Shown here one piece after another: positions 1 to 6,559 of a stretch of 14,981 nt of DNA. A model generated the notes under the pieces. The model did no database searches and was not told the origin of the DNA. It was given only the letters and a program-made list of their open reading frames with translations. Source of the DNA: an uncultured Chitinophagaceae bacterium (GTDB lineage Bacteria; Bacteroidota; Bacteroidia; Chitinophagales; Chitinophagaceae); contig CAKSVK010000087.1 of assembly GCA_934502905.1 (NCBI GenBank), positions 1 to 14,981 of the forward strand, given 5' to 3'. Position 1 is the first letter of the stretch. Every line of letters starts with the position of its first letter. The translations under genes were made by a program, and so were the position numbers.

Positions 1-584
1 CCGGGTATTTCCTGGATCAGCAGGATAACAGGAGGGCTATTCAGCATATTGTAAAGGGAGCGGATGTGCTGGGCGCATTCTGTTATACCGGTACATTCGA
101 AATTCATGCGGCACATTATGGCGCAAGATCGGTGCTGGGGTTGGATATATCGGAAAGTGCCTGTCGCCAGGCAACAGCCAATGCCGCGCTGAATGGGTAT
201 GAAAAAAGCTGTCGCTTCAGTTGTGTAAACGCTTTTGATGTGCTGAAAGCCTGGACAAAAGAGAGAAAGCAATATGATGTAGTTATGCTCGATCCTCCTT
301 CGTTTACTAAAACCCGTGAGAACATCCAGAAAGCGATCACAGGCTATAAGGAGATCAATCTCCGGGGAATGAAGCTGGTGAAACCCGGAGGATTCCTGGT
401 AACATCCAGTTGCACCAACCTGGTGCAGCCGGACCTGTTTACGGAGATCATTGGTATGGCTGCCAAAGATGCCCGCCGGAAGCTGCGGCAGGTCACGTTC
501 CAGGCACAATCATCCGATCATCCCATTATTCCCGGGATGGAGAACACCAACTACCTGAAATTTTTGATAGTGCAGGTACTGTAG
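1..584 (+). CDS. rlmI: RlmI-like 23S rRNA m5C methyltransferase (3' part, cut by window edge)
   Basis: Partial gene. The reading frame is already open at position 3, before the first possible GTG at 66, so the start lies upstream of the window. The first residues read GYFLDQQDNR, the motif just before the SAM-binding fold in RlmI-type class I methyltransferases. Next come the SAM-binding loop (AFCYTGTFEIHAA), the acidic end of strand 2 (LGLDIS), the DPPSF motif IV and the SSCT motif VI, which should carry the catalytic cysteine. The family uses SAM to methylate C5 of a cytosine in 23S rRNA (C1962 in E. coli numbering), acting in the cytoplasm. The N-terminal PUA domain expected for the family would be outside the window. 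The stop codon (TAG, 582-584) lies inside the left arm of an inverted-repeat element (576-716), so the last two codons before the stop may come from that element. Family assignment is firm; the exact target base is inferred. Confidence 0.88.
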   Translation, partial: GYFLDQQDNRRAIQHIVKGADVLGAFCYTGTFEIHAAHYGARSVLGLDISESACRQATANAALNGYEKSCRFSCVNAFDVLKAWTKERKQYDVVMLDPPSFTKTRENIQKAITGYKEINLRGMKLVKPGGFLVTSSCTNLVQPDLFTEIIGMAAKDARRKLRQVTFQAQSSDHPIIPGMENTNYLKFLIVQVL

Positions 585-716
585 TGTCATGTCAGCGATA
601 AAACGATGGCTAATATTTCCCGCTGATTTCGCAAATAAGCGCAGAAGGTTTTGATTATCTGAGGAATTCTGCGGGAGGCCTCAAATGAAAATTCATGTTT
701 GACATGACTGTAGTAC
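576..716. repeat. MITE-like element bounded by inverted repeats, with an inner palindrome
   Basis: The left end (576-594) reads GTACT, then six bases, then TCATGTCA. The right end (700-716) reads TGACATGA, then four bases, then AGTAC. The ends are therefore an imperfect inverted repeat of about 17-19 nt. Inside, TCCCGC at 618-623 pairs with GCGGGA at 671-676, and pairing continues inward with two mismatches to give an imperfect hairpin. The inner sequence (TGATTTCGCAAATAAGCGCAG and its partner) resembles palindromes that I recall as common between genes in Bacteroidota. TGCAG occurs just outside on the left (571-575) and close by on the right (720-724), but three bases separate the right copy from the arm, so a target-site duplication is doubtful. 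No transposase is encoded. An intrinsic hairpin or a plain intergenic repeat are alternatives. Confidence 0.42.
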
Positions 717-721
717 GTTTG
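714..721 (+). promoter_or_regulatory. Candidate Bacteroidota -7 promoter box for the patatin-like gene
   Basis: TACGTTTG matches the Bacteroidota primary sigma factor -7 consensus TAnnTTTG exactly. Transcription would begin around 726-730, leaving a leader of roughly 10 nt before the ATG at 739. A TTTG at 698-701 is too close (12-nt spacer) to be a standard -33 element, so the call rests on the -7 box. The box straddles the right end of the inverted-repeat element, whose last bases supply its TAC. Confidence 0.45.
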
Positions 722-738
722 CAGCAAAAGCAAGGTAT

Positions 739-1533
739 ATGATCGTAAACAATAAGCTGGGCATTACTTTGTCGGGGGGAGGCTTCAGGGGTATAGCGCA
801 CCTGGGTGTGCTGCAATATGTGCAGGAGCTGAAAATGATCCCGGATGAGATATCGGGTACCAGCGCAGGCGCATTGCTGGGCGCATTTATTGCACATGGA
901 TATACACCGGAAGAAGTATTAGACTTTTGTAAAAAGGAAAAGCTGTTCAGCTATTCCGATATTTCCATGACCAGGGGTGGTTTGTTCAGCACTTCTATTT
1001 TAGAAAAGATCATTAAAAAATATATTCCGCACGACAGCTTTGAGCAGTTAAAAAAACCGCTCTTTGTAGCGGTTACCGATCTCACCAACGCGCGTTCGTT
1101 GGTTTTCAACCGCGGGTCGTTGTCGCTTGCCGTAAAGTCATCCTGTTGTTTTCCGCTTGTTTTTCAACCCGTGCTTTACAAGGATGCCTATCTCTGTGAT
1201 GGCGGCTTGCTGAATAACTTTCCGGTAGAGCAGGTAAGGGCCAATTGCAACAAAGTGATCGGCATCAATGTAGATACGGTGGGTAAAATGGAAGGAGAAC
1301 CTGGTTACAAGGAGATTATTACCCGGTTAATACGGATTGCTACCGCCAACATGGTGAAGTCGCCGGAAAAGAACTGCGACCTGTATATAAGAATGGATGA
1401 GCTGAGCCGGTACGGGACCTTTGAAACAAAAAAAATGGATGAGCTGTTCCAGGCGGGATACCAGCATGCAAAAAAATACAGGAAAGACCTGCTTGCTATA
1501 AAAGAAAACCTCCAGGCGAACCGTGCCGGTTGA
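739..1533 (+). CDS. Patatin-like phospholipase family protein (RssA-like)
   Basis: A 264-aa single-domain patatin-fold hydrolase. The oxyanion-hole motif GGGFRG is at residues 13-18. The nucleophile elbow GTSAG puts the catalytic serine at 42. The second member of the Ser-Asp dyad is Asp154 in the DGG motif (LCDGGLLNNFPVEQ). Length and motif order match short bacterial patatin proteins of the RssA/YlbK kind, which hydrolyse acyl chains from lipids. The true substrate is unknown. There is no signal peptide or membrane helix, so it is probably cytosolic or peripheral to the inner membrane. The ATG at 739 is preceded by an AAGG-like stretch and by a TACGTTTG box at 714-721. It is transcribed alone and faces the DinB-like gene across a palindrome-rich gap. 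Confidence 0.9.
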   Translation: MIVNNKLGITLSGGGFRGIAHLGVLQYVQELKMIPDEISGTSAGALLGAFIAHGYTPEEVLDFCKKEKLFSYSDISMTRGGLFSTSILEKIIKKYIPHDSFEQLKKPLFVAVTDLTNARSLVFNRGSLSLAVKSSCCFPLVFQPVLYKDAYLCDGGLLNNFPVEQVRANCNKVIGINVDTVGKMEGEPGYKEIITRLIRIATANMVKSPEKNCDLYIRMDELSRYGTFETKKMDELFQAGYQHAKKYRKDLLAIKENLQANRAG

Positions 1534-1543
1534 GCCATATCTG

Positions 1544-1765
1544 CCGTCGGAGACGGTTGAGAACATAGGGTATCCGAAGTTTTCAAACTTCGGACAGCGG
1601 CCAATCCCCATTCGAACTGCACGTGAAGACACGTGCCGCGACACAGATCGCCTGGTTGCGTATCCTCACACAAATTCTCTGTGCTCTACAAAGTATCTGA
1701 TTTCGCTGTGCTCTACGAAGTCTCTGACTTCGTAGCTTCTATATTCTTCTGAGACTATAGTCTCA
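1544..1765. repeat. Cluster of five palindromes between convergent genes
   Basis: This fills the 238-bp gap between the patatin-like gene and the DinB-like gene. Hairpins in order: CCGTC/GACGG, 5-bp stem (1544-1556); TCCGAAGTT/AACTTCGGA, 9-10-bp stem (1573-1594); GCACGTG/CACGTGC, 7-bp stem with a 4-nt loop (1619-1636); CTACGAAGTC/GACTTCGTAG, perfect 10-bp stem with a TCT loop (1713-1735); and TGAGACTATAGTCTCA, a perfect 16-bp palindrome (1750-1765). The second and fourth share a CGAAGT...ACTTCG core, so they may be related units. None is followed by a clear run of T, so they are poor intrinsic terminators, although they could stop transcription from both sides. They look like REP-like extragenic palindromes. 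Confidence 0.65.
1679..1732 (+). repeat. Two tandem 27-nt direct repeats
   Basis: Copy 1 (1679-1705) and copy 2 (1706-1732) are directly adjacent, each 27 nt, and match at 24 of 27 positions. Both start CTGTGCTCTAC and end TTCG. The three differences (A/G, A/C, T/C) spoil the hairpin in copy 1. Copy 2, with the following TAG, forms a perfect 10-bp stem. Only two copies exist and there is no spacer, so this is a tandem duplication, not an array. Confidence 0.75.
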
Positions 1766-1771
1766 GGTTGG

Positions 1772-2323
1772 TTATCCATTTATATTGTTCATTGCCTGCT
1801 GCACATGCCTTTCATTATGTGCGATCACAAACTGGAAGACATCACCGAGCCTGAGGCTGATCCATTTGGCTATAGACACAGGTATTTTCAACCCGTCGAG
1901 ATCCGCGTCCCTGGCCTGTTCCAAAAGGTGGAGTGTTTGCTCCTGCTGGTTGATGAAAACAGCTATTACAGCATGTGCATCCAGCTTTGCCGGAGGAATG
2001 TATGCTTTGAAAGCTTTTATTTTTTTCTTCCCTGTCGCCGGTTCCATCATACGGGTAAAATAGCTGCCCAGCCAGCTTCCTTTGAAAGTATCGGGATTTT
2101 TACCTTTTGGCGCTGACAGCTTTTTTTCAATTTCCGGGAGATAGTAGTCGCCATACCGGTTCAGGTGGTCCATACATTGTGCTATGCTCCAACCCCCATT
2201 GGCAGCAGGTTGCAGCAACTTTTCTTCCGTCAGGTTCTGGAAAGTATCTACCGCAATTCCTATATGTTTTTCCACCCTTGCTTCCAGGGTTTTCAGTAAT
2301 GCTCCCTTGCTTTGCTCTTTCAT
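1772..2323 (-). CDS. DinB-like (DinB_2 superfamily) putative metal-dependent protein
   Basis: A 183-aa protein with the four-helix-bundle layout of the DinB/YfiT superfamily. The metal-ligand histidines expected for the family can be seen: His53 in QCMDHLN, and His169 and His173 in IAHNERHVQQ near the C-terminus. The preceding GWSIAQC stretch is typical of DinB_2 proteins of Bacteroidota. Family members include thiol S-transferases and damage-inducible proteins of unknown activity, so no reaction can be assigned. It is soluble, with no signal peptide. The ATG at 2323 follows an A-rich leader without a Shine-Dalgarno sequence, as is usual in this phylum. It is divergent from rlmN, and the 131-bp gap between them must hold both promoters. 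It ends just beyond the last palindrome of the repeat cluster. Confidence 0.85.
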   Translation of the reverse strand: MKEQSKGALLKTLEARVEKHIGIAVDTFQNLTEEKLLQPAANGGWSIAQCMDHLNRYGDYYLPEIEKKLSAPKGKNPDTFKGSWLGSYFTRMMEPATGKKKIKAFKAYIPPAKLDAHAVIAVFINQQEQTLHLLEQARDADLDGLKIPVSIAKWISLRLGDVFQFVIAHNERHVQQAMNNING

Positions 2324-2440
2324 GATTGTTTTGTTTTGTGATGCAAAAATCAGCAGCTCCCCGGTAATAAAACTTGGTATTTACCAATATTTCCGGTTAC
2401 CGGCCCTTCATCTTTTTCAAAGCAGGTGAGCTGCATTATG

Positions 2441-2448
2441 TATCTTTG
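2441..2448 (+). promoter_or_regulatory. Candidate -7 promoter box for rlmN, implying a leaderless transcript
   Basis: TATCTTTG is an exact match to TAnnTTTG. It lies 6 nt upstream of the chosen rlmN ATG (2455). With the usual spacing from -7 box to transcription start, the mRNA would begin at or within a few bases of that ATG. No good -33 TTTG is present; only a T-rich run at 2413-2417 lies at a plausible distance. Confidence 0.42.
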
Positions 2449-2454
2449 CAGGTT

Positions 2455-3510
2455 ATGCAGGGAGTCAATAAACGAAATATCCGCCACCTCAGCCTGGCTG
2501 AATTGCAGGATTATTTTGTACAGTCGGGGGATAAGAAGTTCAGGGCCAACCAGGTATACGAGTGGCTGTGGCAAAAGCATGCGCATAGCTTTGAGGCCAT
2601 GACCAACCTGAGCAAAGAGTTGAGGACAAAGCTCGGGGAAGTTTTTGAGCTACCCGCCTTAACGGTGGATGCATCGCAATATTCCTCTGACGGAACGGTG
2701 AAAAGCCGTTTTAAAACGGTGGATCATCATTTGGTAGAGGGGGTGCTCATTCCTACCGACTCCCGCCAGACCGCCTGCGTATCCTCCCAGATCGGGTGCA
2801 GCCTTACCTGTAAGTTTTGTGCCACCGGTTATATGGGGCGCAAGCGTAACCTGAACTATGATGAGATTTACGATGAAGTAGTGCTGATCAACCAGCAGGC
2901 GGAAAGAATTTACCAGAAAAAGCTCAGCAATATTGTTTTTATGGGGATGGGAGAACCCCTCCTTAACTATAAAAATGTGCTGAAAGCCATAGAACGTATT
3001 TCCGCCCCTGATGGACTGGGCATGAGCCCGCGTCGCATTACGGTATCAACCGCCGGCGTAGCCAAAATGATCCGGCAGCTTGGAGATGACCAGGTACGTT
3101 TTAAGCTGGCGTTGTCGCTGCATGCAGCAAATGATAAAAAGCGGAACGAGATCATGCCGATCAATGATACCAACGATATCAGGTCGCTGGTAGAAGCGTT
3201 GAATTATTTCTATCAGAAAACCGGTAATGAGATCACCCTCGAATATATCCTGTTTAAAGACTTCAACGATTCGCCGGAAGATGCGACGGAGCTGGTAAAA
3301 GTGTTCCGTCAGATCCCGGCAGACCTGGTGAATATCATTGAGTATAACCCGATCGATATGGCGTCGTTTAAAAAGCCTGACGAAGCGGTGACCAACAATT
3401 TTATGCAATACCTTGAAAAAAACAGGGTGAATGCCCGGCTCAGACGCAGCCGTGGAAAGGATATTGATGCAGCCTGCGGTCAGTTGGCCAATAAAGAAGG
3501 CATTCAGTAA
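2455..3510 (+). CDS. rlmN: 23S rRNA (adenine(2503)-C2)-methyltransferase / tRNA A37 methyltransferase RlmN
   Basis: A radical SAM enzyme of 351 aa from the ATG at 2455. It makes 2-methyladenosine at A2503 in 23S rRNA and, in E. coli, at A37 of some tRNAs. The [4Fe-4S] cysteines are C115, C119 and C122 (CSLTCKFC). Cys108 (TACVSSQ) and Cys341 (DAACGQL), near the C-terminus, correspond to the two extra cysteines that resolve and carry the methyl group in E. coli RlmN. The GMGEPLLN motif of the SAM-binding region follows. An in-frame ATG at 2374 would add 27 residues that do not look like RlmN and would read through the likely promoter, so 2455 is preferred: it leads directly into the conserved IRHLSLAEL start and gives a normal length. 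A 25-bp gap separates it from the next gene on the same strand. Confidence 0.95.
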   Translation: MQGVNKRNIRHLSLAELQDYFVQSGDKKFRANQVYEWLWQKHAHSFEAMTNLSKELRTKLGEVFELPALTVDASQYSSDGTVKSRFKTVDHHLVEGVLIPTDSRQTACVSSQIGCSLTCKFCATGYMGRKRNLNYDEIYDEVVLINQQAERIYQKKLSNIVFMGMGEPLLNYKNVLKAIERISAPDGLGMSPRRITVSTAGVAKMIRQLGDDQVRFKLALSLHAANDKKRNEIMPINDTNDIRSLVEALNYFYQKTGNEITLEYILFKDFNDSPEDATELVKVFRQIPADLVNIIEYNPIDMASFKKPDEAVTNNFMQYLEKNRVNARLRRSRGKDIDAACGQLANKEGIQ

Positions 3511-3535
3511 ATCATTAATCGTTTAATTATAACAT

Positions 3536-4711
3536 ATGGGTAAAGGCGCCTTTGACAAGTTTATCAATAAATCCGATAGCGGGGCAAAGAAGAAGGAGAA
3601 GATCCGGCAGGAAAAGAAGAAGGTCCGGCAAGAGAAAAATGCCTGGTTTGATGAACAGAAACGTATCGCGAAGGAAAGGAAGCTGGCAGGCAGGAACAGA
3701 CCGGAGACAGACAGACAGGAGCGGGGAGAAGGCAGGCGACCGGGCAAGGCAGCAGATACCCGTCAGCATACAGCAGGTTTCCGGGGAAAAGCAGAAAAAG
3801 GAAGTGAACGTTTTGAAAAAGGTGTACAGTCCGGGAAACGGGAAGTGGAAAAAAAGCAGGTACAAAAAAAAGGAAGCAGCAGAACATTGATAAAAAACAA
3901 TAAGGCAAATACTGCGTCGGCTCCCGTAGCGCCGGATACCCGGGTAAAAGAGACAGACGAAATGCCGCTGAATAAATTCATTGCCTGGTGTGGTGTTTGC
4001 GGGCGCAGGGAAGCTGCGGACCTGATCAAAGAAGGAAAGGTAACGGTGAATGGTACCCTAATAACCCAGCCGCCGCACCGCGTAAGCAGAACCGATATAG
4101 TAAAGGTAAACGGTAAAAAGATCACTGTTCAGAAAAACCTGGTGTATATATTGCTCAATAAGCCGAAAGATTATATCACCACCACCGATGATCCCGAAGG
4201 CAGGAAAACCGTTATGGATCTGGTGAGAAGCGCTACTGATGAACGGGTATTTCCCGTGGGACGGCTGGACAGGAATACAACAGGCGTGCTGCTGCTGACG
4301 AATGATGGTGAAATAGCGCAGAGAATGACACATCCCAAATATGAAGTGAGAAAGATCTATGAGGTAAAGGTAGATAAGCCGGTGACAAAGCAACAGCTGG
4401 ATACGATAGCCGGTGGTGTGAAATTGGACGACGGATTTATTCAGCCGGATGCGGTGGCCTATGCGGATGCAAAAGACAGAAGCGTGATTGGCATAGAGAT
4501 ACACAGCGGCAGGAACCGCATCGTGCGCCGTATCTTTGAAAAGATGGGCTTCAAGGTGAAAAACCTGGACCGGGTGATGTATGGTATTTTCACCAAGAAA
4601 AACGTAGACCGTGGAAAGTGGCGGTTCCTCAGTGAAAAAGAGATACGGTTGCTGAAGCACCTGAATACTTCTTTCGCCCCTAAAAAAAAGTCTGCCAGTG
4701 ACAAGCCTTAA
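3536..4711 (+). CDS. RsuA/RluB-family rRNA pseudouridine synthase with a long basic N-terminal extension
   Basis: 391 aa in two parts. Residues 1 to about 142 are low-complexity and rich in Lys, Arg, Glu and Gln (for example KKKEKIRQEKKKVRQEK), probably disordered and RNA-binding. From residue 143 comes an S4 RNA-binding domain (MPLNKFIAWCGVCGRREAAD, KVTVNG). The catalytic domain follows, with GRLDRNTTGVLLLTNDG, in which Asp245 is the expected catalytic aspartate, and the family's HPKYEVRKIYEV and SGRNRIVRRIFE motifs. These enzymes isomerise a specific uridine in rRNA. Whether this one acts like RluB, RluE, RluF or RsuA cannot be told from sequence alone. The catalytic part is of usual size; the extension is extra. 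The ATG at 3536 starts 25 bp after rlmN. The 3' end overlaps the next gene by 14 nt. Confidence 0.93.
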   Translation: MGKGAFDKFINKSDSGAKKKEKIRQEKKKVRQEKNAWFDEQKRIAKERKLAGRNRPETDRQERGEGRRPGKAADTRQHTAGFRGKAEKGSERFEKGVQSGKREVEKKQVQKKGSSRTLIKNNKANTASAPVAPDTRVKETDEMPLNKFIAWCGVCGRREAADLIKEGKVTVNGTLITQPPHRVSRTDIVKVNGKKITVQKNLVYILLNKPKDYITTTDDPEGRKTVMDLVRSATDERVFPVGRLDRNTTGVLLLTNDGEIAQRMTHPKYEVRKIYEVKVDKPVTKQQLDTIAGGVKLDDGFIQPDAVAYADAKDRSVIGIEIHSGRNRIVRRIFEKMGFKVKNLDRVMYGIFTKKNVDRGKWRFLSEKEIRLLKHLNTSFAPKKKSASDKP

Positions 4712-5420
4712 AGCAGATATTCTTTTCGAGAATAGTCATTTTGTAGTGGTGAACAAACCTTCCGGTTTATTGTCTGTACCAGACAGGGAGGGAAAAGAGC
4801 CGTCCCTGAAAGGATTACTGGCAGACCGGTATGGAAATATCTGGACGGTGCACCGGTTGGATAAGGATACCAGTGGCGTGATCGTCTATGCCAAAGATGA
4901 GCAAACGCACAGGTACCTCTCAGGCTTATTTGAAGGAAGGGATGTGAAGAAATATTATCTCGGTATCGTGCATGGTGTACCGGCGCAAACCTCTGGTACC
5001 ATTGATGCAGCGATCATGGAGCACCCGGTAAAAAAAGGGACGATGGTAACCAATAAGAAAGGCAAAACGGCAGTTACCGAATATGAAGTACAGGAATCTT
5101 TTGGCAGCTATTCACTGGTGAAATTCAGGATCCATACCGGGCGGACACACCAGATAAGGGTACATATGAAGCATATAGGTCATCCGATTGTATGTGATGA
5201 GTTATATGGAGACGGTAAGCCTGTTTATTTGTCCTCTTTTAAAAAAAAGTTCAACCTTTCGCGTGACAGTGAAACAGAACGGCCCTTACTCCACCGCCTG
5301 GCATTACATGCCGCAGTGCTGGAGTTTAAAGATGCCGGCAATATCACTCACGTAATAGAAGCACCATTACCGAAGGATCTGAAAGCAATGTTGCAACAAC
5401 TTACCAAATGGAAGAAATAA
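4698..5420 (+). CDS. RluA-family pseudouridine synthase
   Basis: 240 aa. The family signature HRLDKDTSG is present with the catalytic Asp at residue 55, along with the substrate-side motif GRTHQIRVHMKHIGHPIVCDELYG. There is no S4 domain, so it belongs with the shorter RluA/RluC-like enzymes that modify uridines in 23S rRNA or tRNA. The first motif, HFVVVNKPSGLLSVP, starts at residue 14 and is typical of the family's N-terminus. The likely start is the GTG at 4698, inside the end of the previous gene (14-nt overlap); I see no better start. The overlaps on both sides indicate translational coupling in one operon with the RsuA-type synthase and the acetyltransferase. The target uridine is not known. 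Confidence 0.93.
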   Translation: MTSLKADILFENSHFVVVNKPSGLLSVPDREGKEPSLKGLLADRYGNIWTVHRLDKDTSGVIVYAKDEQTHRYLSGLFEGRDVKKYYLGIVHGVPAQTSGTIDAAIMEHPVKKGTMVTNKKGKTAVTEYEVQESFGSYSLVKFRIHTGRTHQIRVHMKHIGHPIVCDELYGDGKPVYLSSFKKKFNLSRDSETERPLLHRLALHAAVLEFKDAGNITHVIEAPLPKDLKAMLQQLTKWKK

Positions 5421-6037
5421 TGACCGGAGGGATCAACCTGGACTTTTCAAAAAATTATACGCTCGAAAATGAACGCGTATTGCTTCGCCCATTGCAGATA
5501 GAAGATTATGATTACCTGCTTCCGTTTGCGCTGAACGAACCGGAGATATGGACTTACTCTCAGATACCCGCTGCCGGAGAAGATGGATTGCGGAATTATA
5601 TACAGGCGGCGCAGGAAGGAAGAACTGCAAAAAAAGAATATCCTTTTATAGTGTATGACAAGCAGTCGCAGGCATATGCCGGCTCTACCCGCTTCTATGA
5701 TATACAGCCCTTCAACCAATCGGCCCAGCTTGGGTACACCTGGTATGGAAGCGCTTTCCAGCGTACCGGGCTGAACAGGAATTGTAAATTCCTGATGCTG
5801 GACTTTGCCTTCAGAACTGCAGGAATGGAACGTGTAGAATTCAGGGCGGATAACAATAACAGCAGAAGCATCGATGCCATGAAGGCGATCGGTTGCACGG
5901 TAGAGGGCGTTTTACGAAGCAATGGATTAAAAGCGGATGGCACCCGGCGCGACAGCATTGTGTTGAGCATACTCCGTCCGGAATGGGAAGGCGGGATACG
6001 GACTGCGCTCGCAGCAAAAGCAGGTATACCTGTTTAG
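5408..6037 (+). CDS. GNAT family N-acetyltransferase (RimJ/RimL-like)
   Basis: 209 aa. The N-terminal ENERVLLRPLQIEDYDYLLPF is the usual opening of RimJ/RimL-type (Acetyltransf_3) enzymes. LGYTWYGSAFQRTGLNR is the acetyl-CoA-binding region, and VEFRADNNNSRSIDAMKAIG is the family's conserved C-terminal strand and helix. It transfers acetyl from acetyl-CoA to an amine; RimJ and RimL act on N-termini of ribosomal proteins, but many relatives use other substrates. The ATG at 5408 overlaps the RluA-type gene by 13 nt. The ATG at 5420, sharing a base with the TAA stop and preceded by GGAAGAA, is an equally good start. Its place behind two rRNA pseudouridine synthases makes a ribosomal protein target plausible but unproved. 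Confidence 0.9.
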   Translation: MEEIMTGGINLDFSKNYTLENERVLLRPLQIEDYDYLLPFALNEPEIWTYSQIPAAGEDGLRNYIQAAQEGRTAKKEYPFIVYDKQSQAYAGSTRFYDIQPFNQSAQLGYTWYGSAFQRTGLNRNCKFLMLDFAFRTAGMERVEFRADNNNSRSIDAMKAIGCTVEGVLRSNGLKADGTRRDSIVLSILRPEWEGGIRTALAAKAGIPV

Positions 6038-6064
6038 TCCACGGAGACCCACGGTCACCGATAA

Positions 6065-6078
6065 CTGTTGATCAACAG
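6065..6078. repeat. 14-bp perfect palindrome between convergent genes
   Basis: CTGTTGATCAACAG is self-complementary and sits in the 57-bp gap after the acetyltransferase stop and before the end of the TMEM220-like gene. It has no run of T after it on either strand, so it is not a standard intrinsic terminator. It may be an operator-like site, or chance. Confidence 0.35.
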
Positions 6079-6094
6079 ACGCCCATAAACTGTA

Positions 6095-6469
6095 TTATCT
6101 TTTAAGTCTCCGGGCGTGTAACCAGTTTACACCCAGGGCAATGATAAGCAAAAGAAGTCCCCCGAACTCACGTGTGTCTTCTATCCAGGGTGTTTCGGCT
6201 TTCATGGCCCCTGCAATATTTTCTGCGTTGTGTTTGGTAGCCCAATCCCATACACCGTCTTTTTCAAAGAAAAGAACAACTGCGTAACCCAGGAACAAAA
6301 GAATGCCTGCAGCGTACATGCCGGGGTAGTATTTCCCCCGTAAAGCCCACCAGCATGCCAAAGCGCCGTACAGGTAGATAGGGATCCAGAGATACGGATC
6401 AGGATCGTTGTACTGTAGTATCGCGGAGAGTACAAAGGCAATCAGAAAAAATATGTTAAAAGCTTTCAT
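6095..6469 (-). CDS. TMEM220-like small integral membrane protein
   Basis: 124 aa with about four hydrophobic segments: FNIFFLIAFVLSAIL near the start, LWIPIYLYGALACWWAL, MYAAGILLFLGYAVVLFF, and GGLLLLIIALGVNWL near the end. The QYNDPDP motif after the first helix and the TREFGGLL motif before the last helix are the conserved features of the TMEM220 family, found in bacteria and animals. No activity is known for the family. It should sit in the inner membrane. The ATG at 6469 has no Shine-Dalgarno sequence. It lies downstream of the bTHX gene on the same strand but is separated from it by an intrinsic terminator, so it probably has its own promoter, which I could not identify. Confidence 0.85.
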   Translation of the reverse strand: MKAFNIFFLIAFVLSAILQYNDPDPYLWIPIYLYGALACWWALRGKYYPGMYAAGILLFLGYAVVLFFEKDGVWDWATKHNAENIAGAMKAETPWIEDTREFGGLLLLIIALGVNWLHARRLKR

Positions 6470-6510
6470 TGTATAAGTTTTACCTGTACAATGGTGTTTC
6501 CTCGGCAGCT

Positions 6511-6553
6511 GGAAAAATCAAACATCCAACTCATAACAAGCCGGATGTTTGAT
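6511..6553 (-). terminator. Rho-independent terminator after bTHX
   Basis: On the minus strand, TCAAACATCC and GGATGTTTGA form a 10-bp stem (plus one flanking A-T pair) around a 15-nt loop, followed directly by TTTTT. It begins 8 nt after the bTHX stop codon, in the right orientation to end that transcript before the TMEM220-like gene. Confidence 0.75.
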
Positions 6554-6559
6554 ATATCG

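Noticed and set aside
1560..1640. Possible tRNA, because of a TTCGAAC string
   Set aside because: No acceptor, D-arm or anticodon pairing can be built around it; the region is explained by the neighbouring palindromes.
1523..1735. 70-aa open frame over the palindrome cluster
   Set aside because: It is made of the inverted and tandem repeats themselves and overlaps the end of the patatin-like gene; no protein-like character.
1679..1735. Possible CRISPR array
   Set aside because: Only two units, directly adjacent with no spacers, and no cas genes in the window.
2374..2454. Upstream in-frame ATG that would lengthen RlmN by 27 residues
   Set aside because: The extra residues do not resemble RlmN, and the stretch contains the likely -7 promoter box; the ATG at 2455 gives the normal family N-terminus.
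3552..3908. Open frames of 112-114 aa on both strands in the start of the RsuA-type gene
   Set aside because: By-products of the purine-rich codons of the basic extension; the frame that continues into the S4 and catalytic domains is the real one.
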